From Perilla frutescens (taxonomy: Eukaryota; Streptophyta; Magnoliopsida; Lamiales; Lamiaceae): 64,000 nt of DNA. Location: contig BRKX01000011.1 in the NCBI GenBank assembly GCA_026008535.1, forward strand, positions 49,708,183 to 49,772,182, in the 5' to 3' direction. Each line of letters starts with the position of its first letter. The first letter of the stretch is position 1. The translations under genes were made by a program, and so were the position numbers. Below are positions 26,386-38,995 of this stretch, in pieces. The notes beneath the pieces were generated by a model that saw nothing but the letters and a program-made list of their open reading frames with translations, had not been told where the DNA came from and did not search any database.

Positions 26386-26430
26386 GGGATAGTCTAGTGG
26401 TGTTATCTTGAGGCCAAAGTGATACGCGGT
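26386..26430 (+). repeat. Truncated SINE head
   Basis: ggggatagtctagtggtg followed by 'ttatcttgaggcc' matches the head (A-box region) of the SINE at 27561-27809. No B box or tail follows, so this is a 5' fragment or a partial copy. The same phrase, agattttggt, precedes it and follows the other copy. Confidence 0.5.
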
Positions 26431-27553
26431 CGTCAAACGCCCAAAATAACTGCTCTTCCAAATGCCCAGTAAGGGTGTAGTAGGTGGAAAATACAGGCCA
26501 AATCCATAAGGAACGGTGTATTATTTCTTTCAAATGTAACTTTTAGGGTTTTAAGAGAATAATTATGTAACTAATCAACTGAAATAAAATGAGTAATCAA
26601 TATATAAAAGCCGGATTGAGATCACGATAAATAGTGATATGCCTCATTTCGCTCATTGGTGCAAAAAATATCAATTCAAACCTCAAACAAACTAGTTATG
26701 GAATACCGGAACTCGCTGACGCATTCCTCATTTCTCCTTAAGAATTGTTAAACAAAAGAACCCTTATTATCCAAACTCTTATTAATTAACAACCCGCAAG
26801 AACCCTTAACAAATTTAAATAATCAATAGCATTAGAAATTTGAGAAACCTAGTTATATTACAGTCATACGGGCTCGTATGCCCATAATATCCTCATATGC
26901 CCACTGACAAAGAAAGTCAGTCTTACCACTTATCAAACCGATTAGACAATTACAGATCCATCGACTTTGATTGGTTTTAATACTTAATCAACTAGTTGTA
27001 TATTGGTCACTACACAAATAATCAATTCAGAATATAAACTTGCTATCTCGGAGTACAAAAATGTATCAGTGTGTGAATCGTGTAAAAGCGATTAAACCTC
27101 ACGATATGGGCATACCAGAATTATTATAATCTCATTCCGGAAAATAACTTAGCCACACATATTTAATCCAATATAAGCGATCATTATAAAATATGATAAA
27201 CTTGAATAGAAATAAACAACGATAAAACTAAACAGAGAATTGTCTACAAAACTATCTATCAAAATTGGAATGCCTCTTCCAAATGACCTCACGACTTTAT
27301 ATAGGCAAACAATAATTTAAGAGTCATCAAGGTGTATCGTGATTTTTGCTAAGCAATCGTCAATTTCTTCCTTCATAACCGATCGATCTCTCTTTCATCA
27401 TCTTTTTATTAATTTATTTCCTTATTCTTCTGATTCTTTCATAAATGTGAATGGTTCCTTCCTTTCTCATATTTTTCCTGCAATAACCATAAAAATAATA
27501 TGTTAAGTCTCAAATATATAAAAATATATATAATAAAGATGCAATATTTGTGA
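26431..27553. other. Intergenic repeat-like DNA
   Basis: No coding capacity. The composition (dispersed short inverted words, ctttatatagg near 27295) suggests a non-coding dispersed repeat. No ends or target duplication could be found. Confidence 0.35.
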
Positions 27554-27560
27554 CTTATCA

Positions 27561-27809
27561 CAAAGGTCTCAAGTGGGGATGGCCTAGTGGTGTTATCTTG
27601 AAGCCAAAAGTCTCAAGTGGGAATGGCCTAGGAGTGTTATCTTTTGAGGTTAAAAGTCTCAAGTGGGGATGGCCTAGTAGTGTTATCTTGAGGCCAAAGG
27701 TCTCAAGTTCGAATCTTCCTTATGTGGTTTATAAGCTACTATAAGGACGGGGTTACCCAGTGCGCACTTCGGTAGGTTACCCTTGATTAAAAAAAAGAAG
27801 ATTTTGGTC
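27561..27809 (+). mobile_element. tRNA-type SINE with a triplicated head
   Basis: The last unit carries an A box (tggcctagtag, near 27670) and a B box (gttcgaatc, near 27708), the internal RNA polymerase III promoter of a tRNA-derived SINE. A body with ggggttacccagtgcgcac and an A-rich tail follow. Upstream, the head (gtctcaagtggggatggcct followed by 'agtggtgttatcttga') is repeated, giving three tandem copies of about 45 bp, two of which lack a B box. CTTATCA flanks the element at 27554-27560 and 27810-27816. Confidence 0.75.
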
Positions 27810-27816
27810 TTATCAA

Positions 27817-28360
27817 TATGCGAATGTTATGTTGTATTTTTTTTATAGTACCGAATGATTGAATTTTGGGATATTAACTATTGAGCGCATCACTTGGCAT
27901 CAATATTATAACTATTTGTGTCTCGAATCCAAAACATCTCCTTCCATATGAGTGTTGGGAGCGTTTTAATATATTAAACACGGCCAAAGGTTCTGATTTG
28001 ATTCCCAATTTGGAACCACCAGTTACTAATGCGATGCAATGAATTATTTCACACGTTCTATAAGCAAATTATGTAATAATCATATAAAAAATCAAACTCA
28101 AAACTCAGTGAAAGGTTGAAACGCAAAAATCGTAAATATTCAATTTGTTTACATCCTAAAAACATTCGATAACGATCAATTAATCTGGGCAAACAATACA
28201 ATAGCATGATAAATGCGTAGGCATTGAGTGAGAATTAGGGTAGTGAGTAATAATGATTAATGCACAAGGAAATACAGATTCATTCGAAATTTACAATCTT
28301 CTTTATCAAAACTCACACGACATCGATATCATCATCATGTACATTCAATTGTTGTATTTT
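27817..28360. other. Spacer downstream of FIS1
   Basis: It should include the FIS1 3' UTR (read on the minus strand). It is otherwise AT-rich. The plus-strand ORFs at 28253-28510 overlap FIS1 exon 5 in antisense and are not genes. Confidence 0.45.
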
Positions 28361-30613
28361 TCATTTCTTGCGAGCAGAAGATACTACAGCTGCAATACCA
28401 CCAGCCACCAGCCCAACAGCAGTTGCAGCAATACCAATGCCGATTACTCCATCTATATCAATTTTTTCAACATAGTCAATATATTAATCACTCTTTTCAG
28501 AATGTGGTGAACATTTATTTTTTTATTTTTTTTGGTAACACGATTCATAAAAGTTAGGTATGCAATAAGCAACAGATGGGGTTACCTTTTGTAATTTTAT
28601 CCTCAATTGCTTTCTTGAGGGTCAAGGCCTGCCTCCAGTCAGGTACCATCTGCAATATTCCAATCAAATTTACAATAAAAATCTACCAAATTAACCTTTT
28701 GGTTTGGATGTACAGTGCAATTTCCAGTACAACATCAAATACTAGTAGCGCCATTGGATGTCCAGTGCAATTCCGTGTCTTTAAAAAGAAAAAAAAAAAA
28801 AACGCGTGTAGCAAAAAAAAATTCTGAAAATTAATATTTGATAAGCATTCCCTCTTGAGATGTTGTAGTACCTAATTATATTTCAAGCATGATTGTTTAG
28901 AAGAATTCAAACCTGCAAACAACGGTCAACTAGCTGCCTGCTCCTAGAGTAGTCCCCATTTCTGAAGTATCCAACAGCCAGAAGATAGAGCTTTTCCCTA
29001 ATCTGCTGGGAGGTGTTGGAGCCGGTCACAGAAGCTGCAAGCAACAAGTTTCAGCGGTGAGTATTGTGAAGTCCAATTTTACACCGTTTGGAGGGACAAT
29101 GGGAGCACATACATGATGTTCACCAGAAGACATTGCATAAGCAATAATACAAAAAAGCACATGGTATTGACAAAACATTGAAGGTATTCCACTGAGATCT
29201 TGTGCTCCAAAGAAATATGTTTTCCAACACACAGAAGACAGAGAAACAAAGAAGAAGATTATTTCTTTTATATAACCTTCAAGCATATCTATTCCACGTT
29301 GTACATCCTCTGGCCTTTTTGAGTGAACCAGGGCCCAGGACAAGCGCATGATGCATTCATTTTTTAGCTTATCAGATGAACCTTTCTCCGCTTCAGCAAC
29401 CTCACGCTCACAACCCTGTAGAGATGCACTGCTCAGATATATGCCTCAGAAAAAAGCAAGGAAGGAATAAGTGTATAGAAACAGCCTAAGTTCCCTTGTC
29501 CACAATTTATCAGCGCATTGGCATGCAAACTGTGTGCTCACAAGCAAGCATGAGAAAATTGTGAACAGAAGCCGGAATCAAAAGCCACAAACCACTATAA
29601 TTGGCCACTATTCACACTGTAGTTGAAATGATTGCACATGCAAAGAACCCTTACAACATGTAATGGAAAAAATTCCCCAAAATCAACATTCTAACATGTG
29701 ATCTATTTGAAAATAGTAACATAAGAAGCAAGCATCATAAGATAATCATGCACGTTAGGGACATCAAGTGCATCTTCATTCAATACTTCTCGAAAGACCA
29801 GACTCCACCATCATATAATGAGCATATGACCCGAGTAAAACAATGTTCAAAGTTGAAGCGTAGCCCTAAAACCATCTAATCTATAAGAAGGCTCTGTCAA
29901 ACAGCACAAAGTACTCAGACTTAGTTTGTAGATGTTGGTATGGAGATAAGCATTGTTACGGATGCAACTATAATAAAAAGCTTTATACAGGATGGACACA
30001 CAGAAATACAAATTTATGCAAACTCAGTAGATATTGCAATATACCAACAACACCAACTTTACGGGCATACTAACTACATCCTACTGCCCAATCTCATTGA
30101 AAATATTGATAATAACAAGAAAATAACAATTTGCCATTTTACGAAAACAACACCATCTATGCCATATCAAATTAATAAAAACATTTGAAAAGGAAGCAAA
30201 GCTAATTCTCGATTGCAAAATGTAGTGAAGCCTGTGGATTATGTGAAAGTTCCCTTTCATCGGGCTCAAGCTAGTAATTCACACAACGGCAACATCCGAT
30301 CACATTTTCCATTTTAATAAATATCGAATGAAGCTCTCTCCGTTCCATTCCTATCATCTCTCGATCAAATCGATCAGAATGTTGCGATGACCAAGTTTAT
30401 AACTCTGGATATTAAACAAAAACTTTCCGCCACTAAAGTACCTCTTAAACCCTAGTAAATTCACAATTATTCCAGAAAAAAAAGAAGGGGAAGAAGGGGG
30501 GGAGTGATTACAAAACTTACAGCTACGATGTCGGGCTCAGACCAAGGAATCTCATCGCGGCCGCTGAAAAAGCTGCCGACCGAATCGAAGAATTTCACAA
30601 TTTTCTTATCCAT
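28361..30613 (-). CDS. FIS1: Mitochondrial/peroxisomal fission protein FIS1
   Basis: Minus-strand exons 30613-30521, 29415-29277, 29034-28913, 28649-28586 and 28452-28361 join to 169 aa, the standard length for plant FIS1. The protein starts MDKKIVKFFDSVGSFFSGRD, has the TPR-like bundle (CIMRLSWALVHSKRPEDVQR, EKLYLLAVGYFRNGDYSRSR, WRQALTLKKAIEDKITKDG), then a C-terminal hydrophobic anchor (about 146-165, IGIGIAATAVGLVAGGIAAV) and a basic SSARKK end. This is a tail-anchored outer-membrane layout. FIS1 recruits fission factors to mitochondria and peroxisomes. All splice sites are GT-AG. The upstream region is cut short by a hAT element 155 bp before the start codon. Confidence 0.96.
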
Positions 30614-30719
30614 TTCTTATTCCGGTATTTGGGAGTAATCTGGAGTCTAAATTTGAAGCAACTGGTTTTGAAACTTGAGAAAGGGGTTTTTGAGGAGGCG
30701 CGTCAATTGTGTTGTGTAG

Positions 30720-30725
30720 TGGGCC
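30720..30725 (-). promoter_or_regulatory. GGCCCA motif in the FIS1 promoter
   Basis: On the gene's strand GGCCCA lies about 107-112 bp before the FIS1 start codon, inside the 154 bp left between the gene and the hAT insertion. Its role is inferred from the common site II motif only. Confidence 0.3.
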
Positions 30726-30767
30726 TATTCCAGAATTTCCCCCTAGATTAGATACTCATACTACCGC

Positions 30768-32644
30768 CAAGGATGAAAATATCGCTATCGCAACATATAT
30801 CGCAACTTCAATTTTACGGATATATCGACGGATATATCGATATCGCATATCGATATCGCAGAAAATTGAAAAAAATGACGGAAATCATATTAAAATCTTG
30901 GAAATTTAGCATGAAATTTTAGGAACTATTATGACATATTATTATGCACATATTCCACTAATTTTTTTTGATAGAATTGTATTTTGAAAGCAAATATATT
31001 AATAATACATTATATAAATACCGCCTGAGACAATACATTTGACAAAATAATACATAATACAACATAAAATGACTAAATAAACATTATAAAGTACAATTAA
31101 TACCAAAATGAGGATCTATGGGGTTCAAATATAGTAGATGGAATGTCATCTTGTTCTAAACAATATTGGTACCAACTTATCACGTTCGAGTAATTATGGA
31201 TATAATTATGCACATGCGCTTGATATGTTTCTTGATTTATTCCAACAGCTTCACCATGAATTGGATAATGTCCATTGACCCAATTATTTTGTTGATACAC
31301 ATTTTGAGTAGTCCAATCAATTTGTGAACTCCCATATGTGTAAGAAGCATATGAATCTTGGGATATATCACTATGATCAGTGCTACCCATATTCGTAGAA
31401 TCAAGATTGGCAGAAAGTTCTTCAATATCAGTCCGTGGACTTTCTTCTTGAGTCCATGCATGTCTCCTTATGTATTCCTTTCCTATTGCACCTATTCCAG
31501 AACCTCTACCTCTACTTCCGTGGTCCATATCTTGTGTTGCATGAGTGAAGTTGGCCTCACAACTGAATGGACTCAATAACGTATGGCTTAAACCATAATC
31601 GTCTTGATTTTTCCCACCATTTCCACTACCATCATCATTTCTACCACTTCCATCATTTCCTCCATCACTATTTCCCCCATCCTCTGTTGAGCTATCTGTT
31701 TTTGAATCACGAAAAGTATTACCCACTTCTTTTTGTAATACTTGATTCACATTAATGCCATAATCACGAGTCATAGCAGCTATTTTTGGATCAGGATTTC
31801 CCTCATTATCATCTAAGTGTGCAGGGCGAACCCATTGAAAAAGTGGATTTCTTTTTTCATCATTTTCATCATCTGTTATATCTACCAGATCTAGATATTC
31901 TTGCTCTGTAACCTTATAATTTGTTGCAAAACGTGTAGCTCCTGGGCGTACAATATCTCCTCGACACATCTCCCGCATGAGTGCAAGTAGCCAACCATGA
32001 TTATAAATGTAATTGGTTAATTGTCTAGCTTTTGCAATTACCTCTGCAACAGTCTCTTTTTTTCCAATATCTTCAAATATTAAGTCGATACAGTGAGCAG
32101 CACATGGTGTCCAATACAGATCATACTTACTCATGAGTTTTTTTCATGCTTTCAAAAAAGCGGAACCATTATCAGTAACAATCTGTACAACATTCTTAGA
32201 ACCAACCTCCAGCACCACATCCTTTAGCAAACTATATATATACTTATGATCCTTGATTATATTAGATGAATCCCACTATTCTTTCTAAGACATCCGTTGA
32301 TTTCCCGATCTTCTTTCTCTTATATTTTTTTTTTGCAAAGTGAAATGTCTTTATAAAGCAAAGAATATTGGAACTCAAATAATTACATTGAAGACCTAAA
32401 AAAGATTACAAAAATATATAGTATTAAATAAAAATCAAAATATATTATAGAAATATTAAAAAAATCGCGATATATTGCGATATCTTGCGATATTTTGCGA
32501 TATCTTGCGATATATTGCGATATATTGCGATTTCTCGTCGATACTCGGGAAAAAAGATATTCCCCTCAATATCCGTATCGCAATGTCAATATCCGCGATA
32601 TATCTGCGATATATCCGCGATATTTCGCGATATTTTCATCCTTG
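30768..32644 (-). mobile_element. Deleted hAT transposon
   Basis: Both ends read CAAGGATGAAAATATCGC when taken inwards, and the element is flanked by a perfect 8-bp duplication ACTACCGC (30760-30767 and 32645-32652), diagnostic of hAT. Dense GCGATAT/TATCGC subterminal repeats occupy both ends, especially 32464-32636. The interior holds a broken transposase on the minus strand. At 1877 bp it is shorter than autonomous hATs. Confidence 0.92.
31097..32290 (-). pseudogene. hAT transposase remnant
   Basis: The frame read from 32134 has WTPCAAHCIDLIFEDIGK, the conserved hAT region before the DUF659/dimerisation part. Upstream in the same frame (to about 32290) KDVVLEVGSKNVVQIVTDNG is visible, but a TGA (near 32150) separates the two. 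After GATRFATN the protein jumps directly to a C-terminal tail (YKVTEQEYLDLVDITDDEND), so most of the catalytic core and the dimerisation domain are deleted. The tail is Ser/Asn/Gly-rich, as usual in this family. It cannot be an active transposase. Confidence 0.85.
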
Positions 32645-32652
32645 ACTACCGC

Positions 32653-33289
32653 TACTACTAGGTCTATTAATATTTTTAAGCTCAGCTCCATGTCCTATTC
32701 TTGCGATTTTTAAATGTGAAAAATAAAAGAAATGAAAGGATCATTATGATAACAATAAAAATAACCAGCAAATTTCATATTACGCTGTCTATTTTCTCGA
32801 AAAATTAAAAAATTCTTCTATATTAAATAAATACTTTAAAATCCTCTTTTATTATGTATAATTCATCAAAAAAATCATTTTTTGAGAGAATTAATTATAT
32901 TTACTAAAAAGAGTGTATGATTATTATTTTTACATTTTTTGTATTTTTTTAAATAGTAATTTGATAAAACACTATATTTTTTAAATAATATAAAATATAT
33001 TTTATGTAAAAAAATACGAAACTTAAGAAATTATCAAAATAGCTAAAAAGTAGCAGTATAACCAAATACTATAATTTTCAAATGATATAAAATATATTTA
33101 TCTATAACAAAACTTGTAAAAAAAACAAATTATATTATCATTCTTAGAAAATGTAATTCACTTTTTCCAAAAATGATTTTTTTTATAGATTATACATAAA
33201 GGGGGGAGGGGTTTAGACTATTTATTAAATACATGCGATTTTTTTTTTATTTTTCGGGAAAACACAGGGAGTACTATGAAATTTGCCCA

Positions 33290-33333
<44 letters not shown>

Positions 33334-34256
33334 TTTTGTTATCCTACATATTTTGGCCTACACACAGATGTGGGCAACCGCTTATGGGGAAGCCATATCA
33401 CTAGTTTTTTTTTAATTTACTTTACTTTTAAAATTATTAATTAAATTTATTCCACCTGATTAAAGTTTATAATTATTTTTTAAAAAATTAATTTTCATAT
33501 ATTTTAGTTAATAATTAATTTTTAGAGTTAATAATTCCATAATTAGGGTATATAATTTTTAAGAATTTCAATTCTTACCAATAAATGTCAATTATGATTA
33601 TTCATGTTATAATAAATTTTTATCATATATAATAAAAATTGATGATATAACACTATATAGATGGTGTTGTAGACTAACAAGACCAACAAGGAGATCATTT
33701 GTGTAATATTATAGTACGTAAATTTATCATTCCCTTAATCTTACTTAAGTGGTTAAGACTTTCATGTTAGAATTGAATATGTGGAAATTCCGAGACCAAA
33801 CGATCCCTTGTAAGGCTATAACAGTTTTTTTTTTTTTTTTCAAAAAAAATAATAATCAAGTATGGAAATCCCTTTTCAGTCAATTAAATGCAGAAAAATG
33901 GAATATCTAGTTTCCTTGCAGTGTCCCTACCCTAGTGAATTCTTGTGAGTTTAAAGTGATATTTTTTGTTTTTAATCCTACACAATATTACAATAAAAAT
34001 CTGTACAATATATTCTTAACAGTTTGTGGTGTGTTTTAGGATTCTTGATTGGGGGATTATTATGTTTTGTATATGGTTGGAGAAATATAAATTTTAAAAT
34101 ACAGTTACTTGCGTAGAATTTCCGAGCTGAAAATTGATTAAATGTTAATTTATAATTTTTTTTAAAAAAAAGTGAATAATATTTTGTTAATTTTGAAAAA
34201 AGTGTATTACTTTTTAAAAAATATTTAAAATGTAGATAACAAATTGCAATTTGCCC

Positions 34257-34291
<35 letters not shown>

Positions 34292-34556
34292 TATAACTAA
34301 AGTAGGGTGATGATTCATAAATCATAATAATGTTGAATATAATAATAAGGAAAAATAAATAAAATTGGAAACGAATATAAGCGAATGATTGAAGCTGGAG
34401 ACGTGAGTGATCTGGCAAAAAGCGCTGATGGTTGGAAGATTTCCATGAAGAAGAAGAAGAAAAGAACACAAACACGCACGCACGCACAAACCATATCAAT
34501 GAGTGAGTGGGAGAGAGAGGGTCAGAGAAAGATTGGAAGATCATAGGGTGTGAATC
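32653..34556. other. AT-rich spacer and NIPA upstream region
   Basis: It holds a TA dinucleotide run (about 33296-33332) and a TAA trinucleotide run (34258-34291, about 300 bp before the NIPA start). A small uORF (34499-34546, 15 aa) ends 10 nt before the NIPA start codon. The ORF at 33978-34544 (minus) crosses the TAA run and is not a gene. Confidence 0.5.
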
Positions 34557-37335
34557 ATGGGTTTTACTGGGGACAATCTGAAGGGATTTGTATTGGCTCT
34601 GCTTTCAAGTTTGTTTATTGGTGCCAGCTTTATCATCAAGAAGAAAGGCCTCAGAAGAGCTGCTGCTGTCTCTGGTGTTAGGGCTGGTAACAATCTTAAT
34701 TCTTAACCACTGTGTTGTGTGTGTTTTGGGGATATTCTCAAAGTTATGATGTTTTCTCCATCTGGGCTCTTATTTTTTGTATGTGATCAATGTGCGTTGT
34801 TGGAATTTATTAGGTGTTGGTGGGTATTCATATCTCATGGAGCCTCTATGGTGGCTTGGAATGCTCACCAGTGAGTGACATTTCTTCTCCTTTGTTTATT
34901 GATTTACTGTTTTATCATTACCAAGAATTTGTTCTGTTTATAGTAATTTGTTTCTGTATCTGGTAAATAGTGGCACAAGCTACAGATTGTAATTATAACT
35001 CTCCATTTTACATCGTTTAACAAATTGCAATGATGAGTGCTTATTTATGTATTATTTTTGTAGTTAAATTTCCAACTATAGTGCTGTTCAATACAAGTTT
35101 GGTTAATTGTTAGATGATTCCCCTAGTTGAAAAGAATCTGCACTACTCATTGCTTTGCAGTGTCAGTAGTCATTACTACATAGAATTTGATATTCTCAAT
35201 TATTATGAACTGAAGCTTCTTCTTTCTTTCTTTCTTTTTTTTGGCAGTGATAATTGGAGAAGTTGCAAACTTTGTGGCATATGCATTTGCCCCTGCAGTG
35301 CTTGTCACTCCTCTTGGTGCTTTGAGTATCATCGTCAGGTATCATATTTCCAGTACCATAGTCATTTTGTTCTGGTAGAGAAACAAAAGTTTTCTCTAAA
35401 TTATGCAATCCTTGATGTTTAATATGGTATGCTGCAGTGCCGTATTAGCCTACTTTATCTTAAACGAGAAGCTACATCAGCTAGGGATATTGGGTTGTGT
35501 GATGTGTGTCATTGGTTCTATCGTAATTGTTTTAAATGCACCACAAGAGCATCCAATCTCTTCTGTCCAAGAAATATGGATTATGGCAACACAGCCAGGT
35601 AGGAAGAGACCTCATCATCTTTGTTTTTCTAAAAGCCTAGAACCTGAAGTATGGTGTCTGATGCAATTCATCTTATTTTATTCCAGACTTTCTTCTCTAT
35701 GTGGGATCAGTTATCATTTTGGTATTCATTCTTGTTTTCTATTTTGCCCCCCAATGCGGACACAGCAACGTACTTGTTTTCACCGGCATTTGTTCACTGA
35801 TGGGTTCTCTCTCGGTAACTTCTGAATTGCTAGATTACATAGTTATCCTTTTCCAATACATGTGTTCTGGTACATATTTCAACTTAAATATTTAATGCTT
35901 CCAGTAGCTATAAAGTCCCTTTGTTGTGTAGCTGTTTAAATTATTGCTCAAATCTTGTTTGCCCTTTTCAGCCAAAACCAACAACTTACCTTGTTGGAGG
36001 ACAAACTGAAACATGCTTTCTTCTCTTCTTTTCTCCATTACAAACTACAACCAACTCCCTGAAAAAATTGGTGGACTATTACTTTAAAACTGAATACTTT
36101 ACTGCATGCCAGTTATTTACGACATCACTATTCTCATTTGGAATCTAGAGGTGAAAATACTAATTCCAGATTTTCTCTGAGTTTGCCTTCAAATTATTGC
36201 AAAGTGGAAGTTTGTAATTTTTACCTAACAAACTTTGGCCTCTGCTTCTATCTTAAATTTTATATCAAATTTGTGCACTGGTTCATAGTCAACTGGACTT
36301 TTTATGGGTATGCTCCCTTTCCCCTTAGAAGTTGTGCACATCAGTGTCACTTTGTCATTTCATCAACGAAGAAGCTATTGAAAATCTAGTAAGAACTTTA
36401 TAGAAACTTCTTTGTAAGCTACTTCATACAAAATGTTCTATTTGAACTACATGACTCTCTGCCACTATTTACTGATTGTTGATGTGCGATTGTGGTTTTT
36501 TCAGTTGCCTTATCACTATGATGTTCGTTTTGCAGGTTATGAGTGTTAAGGCTCTTGGGATTTCTCTAAAACTGACTTTTGAGGGGAAGAACCAGTTAAT
36601 CTACCCAGAGTCCTGGTTTTTTCTGTGCGTTGTGGCAATTTGTGTCATAATGCAAATGAATTACCTAAACAAGGCAAGTATTATATTACACTTGTGTCTT
36701 TTGATGAAAAAGTCTCTGGTTGCCTGTTCTGTGGATATTCTAGAAATACTTGCATTTAATTCTATGTATCCTGCGGCATGTCAGAAGTTATGGAGAAACA
36801 ATATTAGGGTGCCTAGGCTTAGATACTTCCATTTAACCTTCAAATGGTTCTTTTTTTTCTTCTTCTTTTTTTTTTTGTGCTCATTGATGAATTTCTTCTC
36901 TTGAGATTGATTAATGTATTCTCTTGTTGCTTGCTTAGTGTTTGTTCTTGTATGCTAATGTATTCTCTTGTTACTGGCGCAGTGCTTTGTTTTTGTTATG
37001 TACCTTTGCCTTACATTATTTTAGTCATGAGCACTTATATCATATAATAAATACTTGAATATAATGAGACATTTCCTTGACTGTACTGCTATTCACTAAT
37101 AATTCCCAAAGGGCAACCTAACTAATCAATATTTCATTGAATGCATCATTTATCATCATCAAATATTGCGTTGAGTATGTTCTGCCCTTCCTGTTTAAGC
37201 TATGTCAGAAAATTGTCAATATCTCTCTGCTTGCTTTGAAACTTATACATTGGAATGTTCTATGAACAAAGTGAAAGTTGGTTTTGTCTATAACAGTAGA
37301 ATACTTCCCCACATCTCTCTCTCTCTCTCTCTCTC

Positions 37336-37371
<36 letters not shown>

Positions 37372-38355
37372 GAAAAAAAAAAGTGCATAGTCCTCAAGGT
37401 TGGATTGGATGTCTAAGCCCTTATTTCTCTAGCAAGATGTTCTGCTCCTATCAAACGTCAATACCACCATAATATTCAGTATCTTGAGATTTTCTTATCC
37501 CTGTTCAAATTTATGTTTGAAATTGTTGCTGCCAGTGACACAGATTAGAGAGATGAAAAGAGAGAGTGAGAGGTCTAGTTAGGACTCCATTGTTTGTTCT
37601 TGTTTAAGGCCAATTAGAATATTATTCTAAATGATGTCTACGAAAGCCATTGACTTGTTATAGCAAGAATTTCTTGCAGTCTCATTTAAGCACTTCTACT
37701 GTATTGCTCGTTTCTGTTTGGTCTGGGGAAATGGTCTGGTCTGGTCTGGCTGGCCTTTGGAGCTGACGGTACATCCATTTGCTACAGGCTCTTGACACCT
37801 TCAACACTGCTGTTGTTTCTCCTATATACTATGTCCTGTTCACATCACTTACAATACTAGCCAGCGTTATTATGTTCAAGGTAATGCCTCCTCATTGAAC
37901 TTCACTTCATTGCTTAGTTGAACCAGTCTATGTTCTAATACTCGATTAAGCAAACCATAATAATATCTTAAGATCATAGCTTGCTTCGATAGAAATAAAT
38001 ACTGTAGTGCTATGGTTTTTCCCTGTGCTAAAATTAGCATTTTACAGGACTGGGAGGGCCAAGGTGCTGGGAGCATTGCATCAGTGCTTTGTGCCTTTAT
38101 AGTTGTGATTGCCGGGACCATCTTGTTGCATGTGACCAAGGATTATGAGAGAAATTCGTCTTTCAGAGGTCTGTATAGTTTCTATATCTAGATTCTAGAC
38201 TGATCCCTGCTGATTATGCATTTGCCCTCGATTTCTCAAAAAATGTGGCTGTCATTTTAGGTAACTACTCCCCGTTATCACCTACAATAGCAACCCGATT
38301 ATGCAGTGGGAATGGGGATTCGTTGCAGCAACATCATGAGCAAAACGAACCGTAA
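34557..38355 (+). CDS. NIPA: NIPA-type putative magnesium transporter
   Basis: Exons 34557-34686, 34814-34870, 35248-35338, 35438-35598, 35687-35814, 36536-36673, 37788-37880, 38048-38168 and 38261-38355 join in frame to 337 aa, typical of plant NIPA proteins. Family motifs include GFVLALLSSLFIGASFIIKK, GGYSYLMEPLWWLGM, ALSIIVSAVLAYFILNEKL, the Gly/Pro-rich SPIYYVLFTSLTI and FKDWEG. About nine hydrophobic segments alternate with short loops, and the soluble tail (from about residue 300) is hydrophilic. Human NIPA proteins carry Mg2+. For plants, membrane location and transport are inferred. Intron 6 has a GC donor (AAG|gcaagt at 36674) paired with a normal AG acceptor (37787). It runs tail-to-tail with the F-box gene. 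Confidence 0.95.
37316..37382 (+). repeat. CT run followed by A-rich AAAAG run in NIPA intron 6
   Basis: CT dinucleotides (about 37317-37336) are followed directly by an A run and AAAAG pentamers. This is an ordinary compound microsatellite. Confidence 0.8.
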
Positions 38356-38995
38356 GCAGTTGAGGTCTGTTCACTAGAGAAGGCAAGAACTGTGAAAATA
38401 CCTTCCCTTTGAATCATGGTGCTAACATAAATATCAATGGAGATATCAAGATTACCAAGTTTAGAAATCCTTGGAGCTGAAGTCAGAACAGCTAACTGTC
38501 AAATATTTTTCAAACTGCCCCTCAATACAAAGTCTTAAATTAAACACACTTTTTTAGGTGTCTGCTGCCAGTGGTCACTCATCATACGCCAACGAACATA
38601 GGAGGTACGAAGACAGATTTGAAGATCTTTTTTCTTTCATTATTTCATTTTTTTTATTAATTTATGATGTGGCCACAATAGAGTAGAGTGTCTTCAAAAT
38701 TTATCGATATTGCTGCTTGTTACGTAGAACTAATAGCTGCAACATTTGAAAGCTTCATAATATCTTGGTTCAAATTCGATTTTTTGAAGCGTGTATATTC
38801 TTCAAAACAAAGATAAACTGAACTCGGATTCATGTTTCTATTCACTGATATTTGATGCTGCGAGAATGCAAGCAACTGATTAGTAGTATAACTGGAAAAA
38901 TAAATCTAATTTCAAGAATGTGAAATGAACCAAAAAAATGGTAAATTCTTATTAACTTGTGGAAAAAAAAAAAGAATACAAAAACTATTTACATG
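38356..38995. other. Tail-to-tail spacer between NIPA and the F-box gene
   Basis: It should contain both 3' UTRs. No further feature is supported. Confidence 0.5.

Noticed and set aside
27665..27740. Possible tRNA gene
   Set aside because: A and B boxes are present, but no cloverleaf or acceptor stem can be drawn; the body and A-rich tail fit a SINE.
31097..32134. 345-aa ORF as a host gene
   Set aside because: It lies wholly inside a hAT element with TIRs and an 8-bp duplication, and matches transposase pieces with a large internal deletion.
33978..34544. 188-aa minus-strand ORF upstream of NIPA
   Set aside because: A poly-Tyr stretch comes from the TAA microsatellite, and the rest is low-complexity AT-rich DNA and the antisense of the NIPA leader.
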